Source: Pelodictyon luteolum (GTDB taxonomy: Bacteria > Bacteroidota > Chlorobiia > Chlorobiales > Chlorobiaceae). From it: a stretch of DNA of 64,000 bases. The notes below the pieces were generated by a model, which made no database searches, was not told where the DNA came from, and saw only the letters and a program-made list of their open reading frames with translations. The stretch is from positions 45,638 through 109,637 of the forward strand of contig NZ_LVWG01000034.1 in the NCBI RefSeq assembly GCF_001622165.1. Direction: 5' to 3'. A program made the position numbers and the translations under genes. Shown piece by piece: positions 1 to 8,321 of the stretch; position 1 is the stretch's first letter; each line of letters begins with the position of its first letter.

Positions 1-7
1 TTTTCAT
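1..7 (-). CDS. first codons of a leftward gene running off the window (partial)
   Basis: On the minus strand an ATG at 7-5 is followed by AAA and the window edge. Upstream of it on that strand is GGAG, a good Shine-Dalgarno sequence, six bases from the ATG. Nothing can be said about the product. The 1-100 stretch otherwise holds only this putative leader and the 3' flank of the radical SAM gene. The call rests on start-site context alone. Confidence 0.3.
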
Positions 8-100
8 TGTCGTCTCCGTGTGCTGGTTGTATGTTGTGGCTGCTTTTTCGGGCTTCTCCGGCAGGCAGCGCCGTAAAATTGCAAAGGTACAGTTTATAAA

Positions 101-1543
101 TTATTCACCGGATGGCAAAATGGTTTTTTGATGGAATTGACTGGCCTGTCGCTTGAGGTCATGGCGCGACAGACTGTAGAGGTGGGTGTAGAAAAGGTTG
201 AAGACGCCGACTGCCGTTTTGGCCGATGGGGCTGCGATGGCCCGCTTCAAGGAGGCCGGCAGGGTGAATATCCTGCTTGTGAGCTCCCCATAGCTTTCAA
301 TGAATCTATCGAGCGGTATCTGTTTCGGGCGGTAGAGCATCTCCTGGCCGAAGGTGTAGCGGAAGGCTGCCGGATCGTCGGGGTCGAAGAGGAGACGGCC
401 TTCATCCCGGAGGCGAAGGAAGAGTTTAGTGCCTGGTGTCGGACGGAGGATGTTGACGCCCGGTACATCGAGCCCGGTCTGGCTTATGAAGTCAAGTATT
501 GCCGCCGGTGTTTCCAGCGTGTCGCCGTCGAGCCCATAGATGAAGCTGCCGTATAGGCTTATGCCGGCGCTACGGATGTTTCTGACGGACTCTACCAGTT
601 CCTCGCTACGGCTCTGGTTCTTGTGGTGCGCCCGGCGGCTGGCGGGCTCTACACTTTCAATGCCGACGAGGAGTGCGCGGCATCCGGAGCGTGCGAATGC
701 TTCGAGGAGCCGTGGCTGCATGCCGAGGGCCGTCGTGGCCTGGCCGAACCAGCTGATACGGAGCGGGGTGAGTTGCCTGAAAAGCTCTTCTGCGTAATCG
801 GGGTCGGCGTTGATTGAGTCGTCGACGAAGAAGAAGATCCTGCGGTCATGCGCTCTGAATCGCGCCACCTCTTCAACAATATCCCGAACGGGGCGCTGGC
901 GGAGCCGGTGGCCGTTGAGCACATGCACGTTGCAGAAGTCGCAGTTATGGGGGCAGCCACGGCTGGTCTGGATGAGGTTGGTCGTGAAGTATCGCCCCGT
1001 GGAGAGCTGTTCCTTCTGGACTGGCCGTGAGCAGGAGAGATCAGGGGGGGCCTCGGAGCGGTACGTTTTCTGTAGTGTGCCCCGGCGGAGATCGGTGAGG
1101 ACCTCGCGCCAGAGATCATCAGCTTCTCCCTGCACAATGAGGTCGGAGTGCAGGGCCGATGCCTCCGGGAACATAGTGACGTGCGGCCCTCCGAGCGCCA
1201 CGATCGTGCCCCGGCTACGAAGATGATCGGCCAGTTCGAACGCTTCCGACGCCGTGCCAGTCTGCACGCTGATGCCGATGAGGTCCCATTTCTCATGCTC
1301 GGGAAATGGTTCTGAGCGGAGGTCGCAGATAGTCTGTTCGACACCCTCCACCCGTATGGATGCGAGGATCATCAGTGAAAGCGGGGGAATGGAGAAGGGA
1401 CTTTTTCTGATCAGCGTGCGTAATGGACGGGCGAGCATTCTGGTGAGAAGGCTCTGTTCACTCTCCCCATAGATGGAGCGGGCGCCATCCACGCCGCTCC
1501 GGGTGGGTATGAATACAAGCAGTACCTTTTTCAGTGTCCCCAT
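101..1543 (-). CDS. B12-binding-domain radical SAM protein
   Basis: The 480-residue protein has an N-terminal cobalamin-binding-like region (about 5-160, with a LGGPHVT segment near 117-123). A radical SAM core follows, with the CxxxCxxC iron-sulfur ligands C197, C201 and C204. The C-terminal part contains GLDGDT and a PTPGT element, as in the BchE/HpnR-like B12 radical SAM class. Enzymes of this architecture methylate or oxidise unactivated carbons using S-adenosylmethionine and cobalamin. In green sulfur bacteria the group includes the bacteriochlorophyll methyltransferases BchQ and BchR, but I cannot place this protein among them by eye. It is the last gene of the leftward yajC-carA-aminotransferase unit, 38 bases after the aminotransferase stop. 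The substrate is unknown. Confidence 0.85.
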   Translation of the reverse strand: MGTLKKVLLVFIPTRSGVDGARSIYGESEQSLLTRMLARPLRTLIRKSPFSIPPLSLMILASIRVEGVEQTICDLRSEPFPEHEKWDLIGISVQTGTASEAFELADHLRSRGTIVALGGPHVTMFPEASALHSDLIVQGEADDLWREVLTDLRRGTLQKTYRSEAPPDLSCSRPVQKEQLSTGRYFTTNLIQTSRGCPHNCDFCNVHVLNGHRLRQRPVRDIVEEVARFRAHDRRIFFFVDDSINADPDYAEELFRQLTPLRISWFGQATTALGMQPRLLEAFARSGCRALLVGIESVEPASRRAHHKNQSRSEELVESVRNIRSAGISLYGSFIYGLDGDTLETPAAILDFISQTGLDVPGVNILRPTPGTKLFLRLRDEGRLLFDPDDPAAFRYTFGQEMLYRPKQIPLDRFIESYGELTSRIFTLPASLKRAIAAPSAKTAVGVFNLFYTHLYSLSRHDLKRQASQFHQKTILPSGE

Positions 1544-1581
1544 GGGGTAATAAGACCGGGCTCCGGTGCCCCGGGGCGCCT

Positions 1582-2724
1582 TCAGTTGCCGAGGAAGGCC
1601 TGCTGGACAGCCGTTACTCCGGCGCCGACAGGGAAGCTGTAGCCGATCTCCTTCAGTGCGCGCTCCATGGCTCCGACGATGGTGAGCATGTCGAGTTCAT
1701 CGTAGTACCCGAGGTGTGAGATCCGGAAGATCTTTCCTTTGAAGTCATCCTGGCCGGCGGCCACGGTGATGCCGTTGCTGTATTTGAGGGCCTTGTTGAA
1801 CGCGTTCCACTCCACTCCTTCGGGCAGCCACACCGGAGTGACTGCAAACGATGGTGAAGTGCTGAAGAGCTCCATGCCCAGTGCCGTGCAGCCGGCCCTG
1901 CATGCCGATGCAAGGCTTTCGTGCCGTGCCCATGTGGTTTCGATTCCCTCCTGGCGTATCATCTTGAGCGCTTCGTCGAGGCCGATCACCAGCGACACTG
2001 CGGGAGTGAAGGGTGTGTCATCGCCCGAGTGTGATTTGAGCGCTTTTGCGAGGCTCAGGTAGAAGTTTTTTGCGGTGCCTTCCGTTTTGTTGATGAGGTC
2101 CTGCGCTCGCTCCGAGACGGCTATGAGGGCAAGGCCTGGCGGCATCATCAATCCTTTCTGTGATCCGGTGATGCAGATATCAATGCCCCAGTCGTCGAAA
2201 TGGAACTCATGGGCGCCGATGGCGGTGATGCCGTCGACGAGCACGAGCGCATCCGACTCTTCGCGGATGACAGCGCTGAGCATCTGGATGTCTGCTGCTG
2301 TGCCGGTGGATGTTTCCGAGTGGGTGAGACAGACGCCTTTGGCATCGGGGTGCTCTCTGAGGAGCTCCTTCAGCCGACCGGGTTCAATGGCCCGGCCCCA
2401 TGGCACGGTTTCCTCAATGCAGCCGCCGGTGTATAGGCGTACGAGCTCTCCCCACCTTTCGCCGAACTTGCCCGCGTTGATGGTAATGACCTTATCTCCC
2501 TCCCTGAAGAGGCTGGATACGGATGCTTCCATTCCGCCTGTTCCCGAACAGCTGAGCACTACGACCGGCTGGGTTGTCTGGAACAGGTACTTGAGGTTTT
2601 CATGGACCCTTGCGAGGATTTCCATGAACTCCGGGTTCCTGTGGTGGATGATGGGGGCGGCCATGCTGAGCATGACGTTTTCAGGCACCGGGGTTGGCCC
2701 GGGAGTGAAGAGTCTTTTTTTCAT
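1582..2724 (-). CDS. class V aminotransferase (serine/alanine-glyoxylate aminotransferase family)
   Basis: This 380-residue protein is a fold-type I, PLP-dependent aminotransferase of the class V family. Visible marks are the N-terminal TPGPTPVP segment, the VDGITAIGA stretch (about 163-171) with the PLP-contacting Asp, and the SQKG motif whose K190 should form the Schiff base. Members transfer the amino group of serine or alanine to glyoxylate or pyruvate. Some are annotated as the small subunit of soluble hydrogenase, a misnomer. It starts 5 bases after the carA stop, so the two are probably translated from one message. Family assignment is firm; substrate specificity is not. Confidence 0.9.
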   Translation of the reverse strand: MKKRLFTPGPTPVPENVMLSMAAPIIHHRNPEFMEILARVHENLKYLFQTTQPVVVLSCSGTGGMEASVSSLFREGDKVITINAGKFGERWGELVRLYTGGCIEETVPWGRAIEPGRLKELLREHPDAKGVCLTHSETSTGTAADIQMLSAVIREESDALVLVDGITAIGAHEFHFDDWGIDICITGSQKGLMMPPGLALIAVSERAQDLINKTEGTAKNFYLSLAKALKSHSGDDTPFTPAVSLVIGLDEALKMIRQEGIETTWARHESLASACRAGCTALGMELFSTSPSFAVTPVWLPEGVEWNAFNKALKYSNGITVAAGQDDFKGKIFRISHLGYYDELDMLTIVGAMERALKEIGYSFPVGAGVTAVQQAFLGN

Positions 2725-2729
2725 TCCGG

Positions 2730-3839
2730 TCAGTTTTTCGCCCTCTCCATCATGTCGGTGAACTCGTCGAAGAGGTAATGTGAGTCATGCGGCCCAGGCG
2801 CGGCTTCGGGGTGGTACTGCACCGAAAAGCAGGGGAGCTCCGAGTGCCGGATGCCCTCGACGGTCTGGTCGTAAAGGTTGAGATGGGTCATCTCGACCGA
2901 TTCCGGGAGCGAGTCCATGCCTACGGCGAACCCGTGGTTCTGCGAGGTGATCTCGATGCGTTTCGAGGCCATGTTTTTCACCGGGTGATTGCTTCCGTGG
3001 TGACCGAACTTGAGTTTGTACGTGCCAGCTCCGAGCGCCAGGGCGAGAAGCTGGTGGCCGAGGCAGATGCCGAAGATCGGGAGCGGCCGGTTGGTACGGC
3101 TGTATTCAGCCAGCGTGCGGATGGTGTTGATGGCATAGTCCACGGCGGCAGGGTCGCCGGGTCCGTTCGAGAGGAAGACGCCGTCCGGATTGAGCGCTAT
3201 TACCTCATCTGCCGTGGTTCCGGCCTTGAGGACGGTCACCCGGCATCCGGCGTTCTGGAGCAGACGCAGGATGTTCGTCTTGATGCCGTAGTCAAAGGCG
3301 GCTACATGGAACCGGGCTCCGGGTGTTTCAAGTGTGTAGTTCTTGTCCGTGGTGACGGTTTTTACAAGATCCAGCCCTGTCATTTCAGGGATTGCAAGGG
3401 CTTTGGCCTTCAGGCTTGCTTCGTCGGTATCGATTGTCGAGATGACACCGCGCATGGCGCCTTTTTCCCTGATCTCTCGGACCAGCTTGCGGGTGTCTAT
3501 GCCTGCAAGTCCCAGCACGCCTGCCTTTTTAAGCGTGTCGTCAAGGCTGGCAGAGGCTTCGAAGTTGCTGTAGACGTTCGAGGCTTCGCGGACGATGAAC
3601 GCCCTCGCCCAGATCCTGGACGATTCGTTGTCGTCGGGGGTGATTCCGTAGTTTCCGATGAGGGGATAGGTCATGACGACCATCTGGCCAGCATAGGAAG
3701 GGTCAGTGAGGATTTCCTGATAGCCGGTATGCGACGTGTTGAACACTACCTCGCCGGCGGCTTCGCCGGCGTGGCCGAATGCCGTCCCCCGGTAGACGGA
3801 TCCGTTTTCCAATACCAATATTGCTGGTGTTGACTGCAT
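2730..3839 (-). CDS. carA: carbamoyl-phosphate synthase small subunit
   Basis: CarA hydrolyses glutamine and channels ammonia to the large subunit CarB for carbamoyl phosphate, the precursor of pyrimidines and arginine. The 369 residues match the family length. The N-terminal half carries the CarA-specific domain ([21 protein letters not shown], in part). The C-terminal half is a class I glutamine amidotransferase with nucleophile C259 in FGICLGHQL and the catalytic H343 and E345 in QYHPE. It lies 7 bases downstream of yajC and 5 bases upstream of the aminotransferase. No carB is in the window. Confidence 0.97.
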   Translation of the reverse strand: MQSTPAILVLENGSVYRGTAFGHAGEAAGEVVFNTSHTGYQEILTDPSYAGQMVVMTYPLIGNYGITPDDNESSRIWARAFIVREASNVYSNFEASASLDDTLKKAGVLGLAGIDTRKLVREIREKGAMRGVISTIDTDEASLKAKALAIPEMTGLDLVKTVTTDKNYTLETPGARFHVAAFDYGIKTNILRLLQNAGCRVTVLKAGTTADEVIALNPDGVFLSNGPGDPAAVDYAINTIRTLAEYSRTNRPLPIFGICLGHQLLALALGAGTYKLKFGHHGSNHPVKNMASKRIEITSQNHGFAVGMDSLPESVEMTHLNLYDQTVEGIRHSELPCFSVQYHPEAAPGPHDSHYLFDEFTDMMERAKN

Positions 3840-3846
3840 GTGCCTG

Positions 3847-4203
3847 TTATTCTCCGGTCGTAAGTTTGTCGCCAGATTCCTGTTTCTCTATGTTTGCCAC
3901 CGCCGAACGGTCGAACTTGATTTTCGTGTTCTCGGCGACCTGCACGAGGACAGTTTTTTTCTCTGTGTCAATGCCTGCCACGGTTCCGTGGATGCCGCCT
4001 ATCGTGACGACCCTGTCGCCGCGCTTCAGGCTTTCAAGCACTTTTTCCCGATCCTTCTGCTTTTTCTGTTGCGGCCGGATCATGAAGAAGTAGAAGACGA
4101 CGAAGATGAGGACGAGCGGAACGAGCTGGACAAGAGGGTTGGGTGCCGGGCCTCCCTGCGTGGGAGGGGCGAAGAGGAGTATGGTCTGGATGATGTCGTG
4201 CAT
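3847..4203 (-). CDS. yajC: preprotein translocase subunit YajC
   Basis: YajC is the small inner-membrane partner of SecDF at the Sec translocon. The 118-residue product has a single membrane helix (about 24-42, [17 protein letters not shown]) followed directly by the diagnostic [10 protein letters not shown] and a [16 protein letters not shown] cytoplasmic domain. It is first in the yajC-carA-aminotransferase-radical SAM unit and has a good sigma70-like promoter immediately upstream (4269-4297). secD and secF are not in the window. Confidence 0.95.
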   Translation of the reverse strand: MHDIIQTILLFAPPTQGGPAPNPLVQLVPLVLIFVVFYFFMIRPQQKKQKDREKVLESLKRGDRVVTIGGIHGTVAGIDTEKKTVLVQVAENTKIKFDRSAVANIEKQESGDKLTTGE

Positions 4204-4268
4204 GGGAGCGTTCTTCTGTAGTATTATGAAAAGACCGTAAGCTTCAGTAGTCGGTTGAATTGGTCTGA

Positions 4269-4297
4269 AATGTAATGCATTTGCCGAACTATTTCAA
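4269..4297 (-). promoter_or_regulatory. sigma70-like promoter ahead of yajC
   Basis: On the minus strand TTGAAA (4297-4292) is followed by a 17-base spacer and TACATT (4274-4269). The elements lie between the tsaD stop and the yajC ATG, giving a leader of roughly 60 bases. It is the best -35/-10 pair I found in the window and would separate yajC-carA transcription from tsaD. Confidence 0.6.
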
Positions 4298-4304
4298 TCA
4301 CGGA

Positions 4305-5351
4305 TTAGTTCCCCGCTGCACTGAAGGATGCAAAGGGCGCTGTATCGTAACGGCGCATGGGCTGGTGCCCCCGGGATAGCTTCAGCCCGGCAAGTGTGGC
4401 GATCATGGCCGCGTTGTCGGTTGAGTAAGTCGCGGAGGGGATGAAGAGCGCAAGGCCGTGCTTTCGGCAGGCCTCCTCCATGGCCTGTCGGAGTGCCGAA
4501 TTGGCGCTTACGCCGCCGGCAACGGCGATGGTCCCGATGTTGTTGCTTCGTGCTGCCCCGACCGCTTTTTCGACGAGCACGCCGACAATCGCGTCCTGGA
4601 TGGATGCCGCAATGTCTGCCCGGTGCAGTCCGATGAAGCTTTCTTCCTGGCTCCGCAGCCATGTGAGGACGGATGTTTTCAGGCCGGAAAAGCTGAAATC
4701 GAAGTTGTCGCGATAGCTTTTGCTGGTCTGCGACTGACTGGTGAGCGCCCGCGGGAAGCGATGGAAAAGGGGATCACCCTCTTTGGCCAGCCGGTCGATG
4801 GCCGGGCCTGCCGGATAGGGGAGGCCGAGCATCTTGCCGGTTTTATCAAAGGCCTCTCCTGCCGCATCATCAAGGGTGCGGCCGATTATCCGGTAGGAGA
4901 GGTCCTCCCCGATAATTGCCAGCAGCGTGTGCCCGCCCGATACCGTGAGTGAGATGAATGGTCCTTCCGGACCTCTGCCGGCAGTCTCTTCGTCGATGAA
5001 CGGTGAGAACATGTGGGCTTCGACGTGGTTGATCGGCACGAACGGCACCCCGAGGGCCCAGGCCATCGACTGGGCAAACGCAAGCCCAACCATCACTGCC
5101 CCGATGAGTCCTGGTCCGGCGGTGGCGGCTATGACATCGATATCCTTTTTTGCTATATTTGCTTCAAAGAGGGCGGCTTCGGTAATCGGGACGATGAGCC
5201 GTTCATGTTCCCTTGAGGCCAGTTCGGGAACGACACCACCGAATCCTCTGTGGCAGAGTTGTGAGCTTATGGCGTTAGATCGCACCTTGCCATCGACAAG
5301 CACGGCGGCGGAGGTTTCGTCGCAGCTGGTTTCCAGGCCGAGAATTATCAT
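4305..5351 (-). CDS. tsaD: tRNA N6-adenosine threonylcarbamoyltransferase
   Basis: TsaD transfers the threonylcarbamoyl group to A37 of tRNAs that read ANN codons, acting in the cytoplasm with TsaB and TsaE. The 348 residues show the ASKHA-fold start [11 protein letters not shown], the metal ligands H109 and H113 in NHVEAH, the SGGHT loop near 138-142, and a late Asp in STDNAAM. Length and motif order are normal. The start is ATG at 5351, divergent by 26 bases from the small membrane gene at 5378. No tsaB or tsaE lies nearby. Confidence 0.97.
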   Translation of the reverse strand: MIILGLETSCDETSAAVLVDGKVRSNAISSQLCHRGFGGVVPELASREHERLIVPITEAALFEANIAKKDIDVIAATAGPGLIGAVMVGLAFAQSMAWALGVPFVPINHVEAHMFSPFIDEETAGRGPEGPFISLTVSGGHTLLAIIGEDLSYRIIGRTLDDAAGEAFDKTGKMLGLPYPAGPAIDRLAKEGDPLFHRFPRALTSQSQTSKSYRDNFDFSFSGLKTSVLTWLRSQEESFIGLHRADIAASIQDAIVGVLVEKAVGAARSNNIGTIAVAGGVSANSALRQAMEEACRKHGLALFIPSATYSTDNAAMIATLAGLKLSRGHQPMRRYDTAPFASFSAAGN

Positions 5352-5377
5352 CCAGTGCTAATTTTTTTTAGGTAGAT

Positions 5378-5611
5378 ATGCGGAAAGCTAACAAACAGGC
5401 CGGCAATAGCAATGGCAAACCCCGGGTGAAGATCGGTTTACTCAACGTTCTGCTCATTCTTGCGGGTGCGGATCTTATTCTGCTTCTTGCTCCGGAAGTC
5501 GGTTTTCTCAATGGCCTGTTTTACATCCCCGACATTTACACATGGCCGGCGCTGCTCTCTGGCATTGCCCTCCTGCTCTTTGGATTCCGGCACCTCTACC
5601 GGCCCCGATGA
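5378..5611 (+). CDS. small two-helix membrane protein of unknown function
   Basis: The 77-residue protein has a basic, Asn/Lys-rich N-terminus (about 18 residues). Two hydrophobic segments follow, about 20-40 (GLLNVLLILAGADLILLLAP) and 55-71 (TWPALLSGIALLLFGF), and it ends in an Arg-rich tail. This suggests a hairpin inner-membrane protein. I do not recognise the family. It shares a short divergent intergenic region with tsaD and is followed 74 bases later by another small gene on the same strand. Confidence 0.7.
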   Translation: MRKANKQAGNSNGKPRVKIGLLNVLLILAGADLILLLAPEVGFLNGLFYIPDIYTWPALLSGIALLLFGFRHLYRPR

Positions 5612-5632
5612 TGCTGCGGCCATAAAAAAATG

Positions 5633-5639
5633 TTACATT
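5633..5639 (+). promoter_or_regulatory. TTACATT element ahead of the 100-residue gene
   Basis: TTACATT lies 46 bases upstream of the ATG at 5686 in an A/T-rich gap. I see no good -35 hexamer 17 bases upstream (ATGCTG at 5611). It is recorded because the same heptamer precedes several other transcription units here. Confidence 0.35.
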
Positions 5640-5685
5640 TTCTTTTTTAAGGCAGACACCCAGAGATCAATAAACCGCACCAGCC

Positions 5686-5988
5686 ATGGAACAGCAGAAC
5701 AGCACAAAAAAGATCCTTGATCCTATTGAACGGGCGAAACTCGGCGTAAAGGTGTTGAGCCTGCCGTACAGCGAAGCTGAACGGGTGATTGACGAATACG
5801 TATCCGAGGGGGATTACGACAAGGCAAGCGTTGATTTCTTCAAGGATCAGGTCGAGACCCAGAGCCGGATTGTCGAGAAGGGCTCTGAACTGCTCTCGAC
5901 CGGCAGCGAAATCCTGCGGGTTGTGGCCGGCGCCGTCGTCAAAAACTGGCCGAAACCTCCTGCTGATCAAGCCGCATCGCGGTTCTGA
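5686..5988 (+). CDS. conserved-looking 100-residue protein of unknown function
   Basis: The product is hydrophilic and probably helical. An acidic middle (SEAERVIDEYVSEGDYDKA, about 29-47) is followed by a stretch with regularly spaced hydrophobic residues (about 60-85, GSELLSTGSEILRVVAGAVV) and a Pro/Lys tail. There is no signal peptide and no Cys. It sits alone between a TTACATT element and a strong hairpin terminator (6030-6064), so it looks like a single-gene transcript. I do not recognise it. It does not obviously match the chlorosome Csm proteins I know. Confidence 0.7.
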   Translation: MEQQNSTKKILDPIERAKLGVKVLSLPYSEAERVIDEYVSEGDYDKASVDFFKDQVETQSRIVEKGSELLSTGSEILRVVAGAVVKNWPKPPADQAASRF

Positions 5989-6029
5989 ATATCTGTACCC
6001 GCATCTGCGGGAACAGTGCCCGGCATTCC

Positions 6030-6064
6030 AGCCGCGGATCCATTATGGCCCCGCGGCTTTTTTT
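6030..6064 (+). terminator. Rho-independent terminator
   Basis: AGCCGCGG (6030-6037) pairs perfectly with CCGCGGCT (6051-6058) around a 13-base loop and is followed by a run of T to 6064. It lies 42 bases after the stop of the 100-residue gene and isolates that gene from clpB. Confidence 0.85.
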
Positions 6065-6081
6065 TAGTCTCGTGCGACCGG

Positions 6082-6112
6082 TTGCAGGGATAACTTTTTT
6101 TGCGTTTACATT
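6082..6112 (+). promoter_or_regulatory. possible promoter ahead of clpB
   Basis: TTGCAG (6082-6087) and TACATT (6107-6112, inside TTACATT) are separated by 19 bases, longer than ideal. The pair lies 45 bases before the clpB ATG and just after a terminator, where a promoter is expected. I see no obvious CIRCE inverted repeat for HrcA control. Confidence 0.4.
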
Positions 6113-6156
6113 GTTATAAGAGGTGAGACTACATGAACCCTAAATCTTGAAGACCC

Positions 6157-7485
6157 ATGCAGTTTGATCCGAACAGATTCACCATCAAGGCTCAGGAAGC
6201 CCTTCAGGCGGCAGCTTCATCGGCATCCAGCCGCCAGCACCAGCAGGTTGAGCCGGAGCATCTGCTTCTGGCTATGCTTGAAGACCGGCAGGGTATGGCC
6301 GTCCAGATAGCCCAGAAGCTGGAAGTATCACCTGAAACCCTTGCTGCCGCGCTTGACCGAGAACTTGAGCGGGCGCCGAAAGTCACCGGTGCGTCGGCAT
6401 CAGGCCAGTACATGTCGCAGAATCTCGGAAAAGTGTTTGACGCTGCTCTCAAAGAGGCCGAGGGGCTGAAGGACGAGTATATCAGCTCGGAGCATCTTCT
6501 CATCGCGATGAGCGAAACCGGAGGGACGGCTTCACGTCTGCTAAGGGATGCCGGTATCACCCGAGACGCCATTCTTAAGGTGCTTGCCTCCATACGGGGC
6601 ACCCAGCGGGTTACGAGCCAGAGCGCCGAGGAGACATATAATTCACTGAAGAAGTATTCACGGAACCTTAACGACCAGGCCCGGAAAGGCAAGCTCGATC
6701 CGGTGATCGGGCGCGATGACGAGATCCGCAGGGTACTGCAGATTCTCAGCCGCCGGACGAAGAACAATCCGGTGCTGATCGGTGAACCGGGTGTGGGTAA
6801 GACAGCCATCGTAGAGGGCATCGCCCAGCGGATTGTGGCAGGCGATGTGCCGGAAAACCTGAAAAGTAAGCAGATCGCCGCGCTCGATATCGCCCAGCTG
6901 GTTGCCGGAGCAAAGTTCCGGGGCGAGTTTGAAGACCGGCTGAAAGCCGTCGTGCGGGAAGTGCAGGCCTCTGAGGGCGAGGTCATTCTTTTCATTGACG
7001 AGATCCATCTGTTGGTGGGCGCCGGGTCGGCGGAAGGATCGATGGATGCAGCCAATATCCTGAAGCCAGCACTCGCTCGCGGTGAGCTGCGCTGCATCGG
7101 GGCCACGACACTCGACGAGTACCGTAAGCACATTGAGAAGGATGCGGCTCTCGAACGGCGGTTCCAGACCGTTGTTGTCGACCAGCCGAGCGTCGAGGAC
7201 ACGGTCTCAATCCTGCGCGGTCTGAAGGAGAAGTATGAGATCCACCACGGGGTGCGCATCAAGGATGCGGCCATCGTGGCGGCTGCGGAGCTCTCGAACC
7301 GATATATTTCCGACCGGTTCCTTCCGGATAAGGCGATCGATCTGATTGACGAAGCCTCATCGCGTCTCCGGCTGGAAATTGACAGCAGCCCCGAGGAGCT
7401 CGACCGGCTCAATCGCGAGATCCGGCGTCTTGAAATCGAGCGGGAGGCCCTGAAGCGTGAACTTGAGGCTGGAGGATCCCGTTAA
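6157..7485 (+). CDS. clpB: ClpB chaperone, N-terminal half only (split ClpB)
   Basis: ClpB is a hexameric AAA+ disaggregase that works with DnaK, normally about 850-870 residues with two ATPase modules. This gene encodes 442 residues: the Clp-N repeat domain (about 5-150), then NBD1 with Walker A GEPGVGKT (209-216) and Walker B FIDE (279-282). The arginine-finger region and only the first coiled-coil stretch of the middle domain (about 410-438) follow. A clean TAA ends it, the next gene is unrelated, and no NBD2 sequence follows in any frame, so this is not a simple frameshift. From memory, annotated green sulfur bacterial genomes list ClpB as two separate genes. The partner half is not in the window. 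Confidence 0.92.
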   Translation: MQFDPNRFTIKAQEALQAAASSASSRQHQQVEPEHLLLAMLEDRQGMAVQIAQKLEVSPETLAAALDRELERAPKVTGASASGQYMSQNLGKVFDAALKEAEGLKDEYISSEHLLIAMSETGGTASRLLRDAGITRDAILKVLASIRGTQRVTSQSAEETYNSLKKYSRNLNDQARKGKLDPVIGRDDEIRRVLQILSRRTKNNPVLIGEPGVGKTAIVEGIAQRIVAGDVPENLKSKQIAALDIAQLVAGAKFRGEFEDRLKAVVREVQASEGEVILFIDEIHLLVGAGSAEGSMDAANILKPALARGELRCIGATTLDEYRKHIEKDAALERRFQTVVVDQPSVEDTVSILRGLKEKYEIHHGVRIKDAAIVAAAELSNRYISDRFLPDKAIDLIDEASSRLRLEIDSSPEELDRLNREIRRLEIEREALKRELEAGGSR

Positions 7486-7577
7486 TTTGTTGTGGGGAAA
7501 TCGTATATTATAGGTTGTATCGTTATTGTATGTTTGAGGCCGTTTGGTTTTATTGCAACACAAAAAAATCAACAGAG

Positions 7578-8282
7578 ATGATGAAAATGATGAAGATTGC
7601 CCTTCTTGCCCTGTTCCTCCTCGGAACGGTTGCAGGGGCGGCGCATGCGGGTTGGGATCCTGATGAGGCAGACAAGGGTCGGGACGCTGTCGCCTTCCTG
7701 AAAAAACATGATCCTTCGCTGGAAAGATTCTTTTCCAAAGCCTATGGCTATGCGGTTTTCCCTGATGTTTACAAGGGAGGCCTGTTCCTGTTCGGCGGCG
7801 GCCACGGCCGCGGTTATGTCTACGAATACGGCCGGCTGGTGGGCCGTTCCACCATTACGCAGCTGAACGTCGGTCCGCAGTTCGGCGGGCAGTCTTTCAC
7901 GGAGATCATCTTCTTCAAGGATCGCAAAGCCCTTGAGGATTTCAAGAAAGGCAATTTCGAGATCAACGCGCAGATGACTGCAGTGGCGGTGACTTCGGGT
8001 ATCGCAACGAATGCGGACTACTCGGACGGCGTAGCTCTCTTTGTGCTCCCCAAGGCCGGCGTCATGGCTGATGCCACCGTGGGCGGCCAGAAATTCTCCT
8101 ATGAGCCCCTGCAGCAGTCCGCTGCACCGGCGTCGGTACCTGCGCCTGCCCAGCAGGGAGTCACTCCGCTCCAGCCTTATCCCGGTGCGTCGATCTCCGC
8201 AGATGAAAAGCCTTATAATGAGTCGCGGCCCTACGATGACACCCCTCTTGAGAAGGCCGATCAGGGCGGAACACTCTATTAA
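7578..8282 (+). CDS. secreted SYLF (Ysc84-like) domain protein
   Basis: The product has a signal peptide (about residues 1-24, hydrophobic core IALLALFLLGTVAGA ending AHA). A SYLF/Ysc84-type domain follows, with GYAVFPDV, KGGLFLFGGGHGRGYVYE and a repeated Gly-rich beta pattern; in eukaryotes this domain binds lipids. The C-terminal 55 residues are Pro/Ala-rich and low in complexity. I chose the ATG at 7578 because the upstream in-frame extension would bury the signal peptide; 7581 and 7587 are also possible. Length is then 234 residues. A periplasmic or outer-membrane-associated location is likely. Its role in bacteria is not established. Confidence 0.85.
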   Translation: MMKMMKIALLALFLLGTVAGAAHAGWDPDEADKGRDAVAFLKKHDPSLERFFSKAYGYAVFPDVYKGGLFLFGGGHGRGYVYEYGRLVGRSTITQLNVGPQFGGQSFTEIIFFKDRKALEDFKKGNFEINAQMTAVAVTSGIATNADYSDGVALFVLPKAGVMADATVGGQKFSYEPLQQSAAPASVPAPAQQGVTPLQPYPGASISADEKPYNESRPYDDTPLEKADQGGTLY

Positions 8283-8321
8283 CAAAAGCGGGCGCTGAAC
8301 GGCCCGAATGTCAAGCGTATC

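Noticed and set aside
2787..3833. 348-residue open frame on the plus strand opposite carA
   Set aside because: Covers carA almost exactly, no recognisable motif, no ribosome site; shadow of a GC-rich gene.
6204..7412. 402-residue open frame on the minus strand opposite clpB
   Set aside because: Ser/Arg-rich low-information translation, fully inside a well-supported gene; a codon-bias shadow.
7486..7577. Frameshifted remainder of ClpB after the clpB stop
   Set aside because: Reading the following sequence in all frames shows no middle-domain or NBD2 motifs; the next gene is a SYLF protein.
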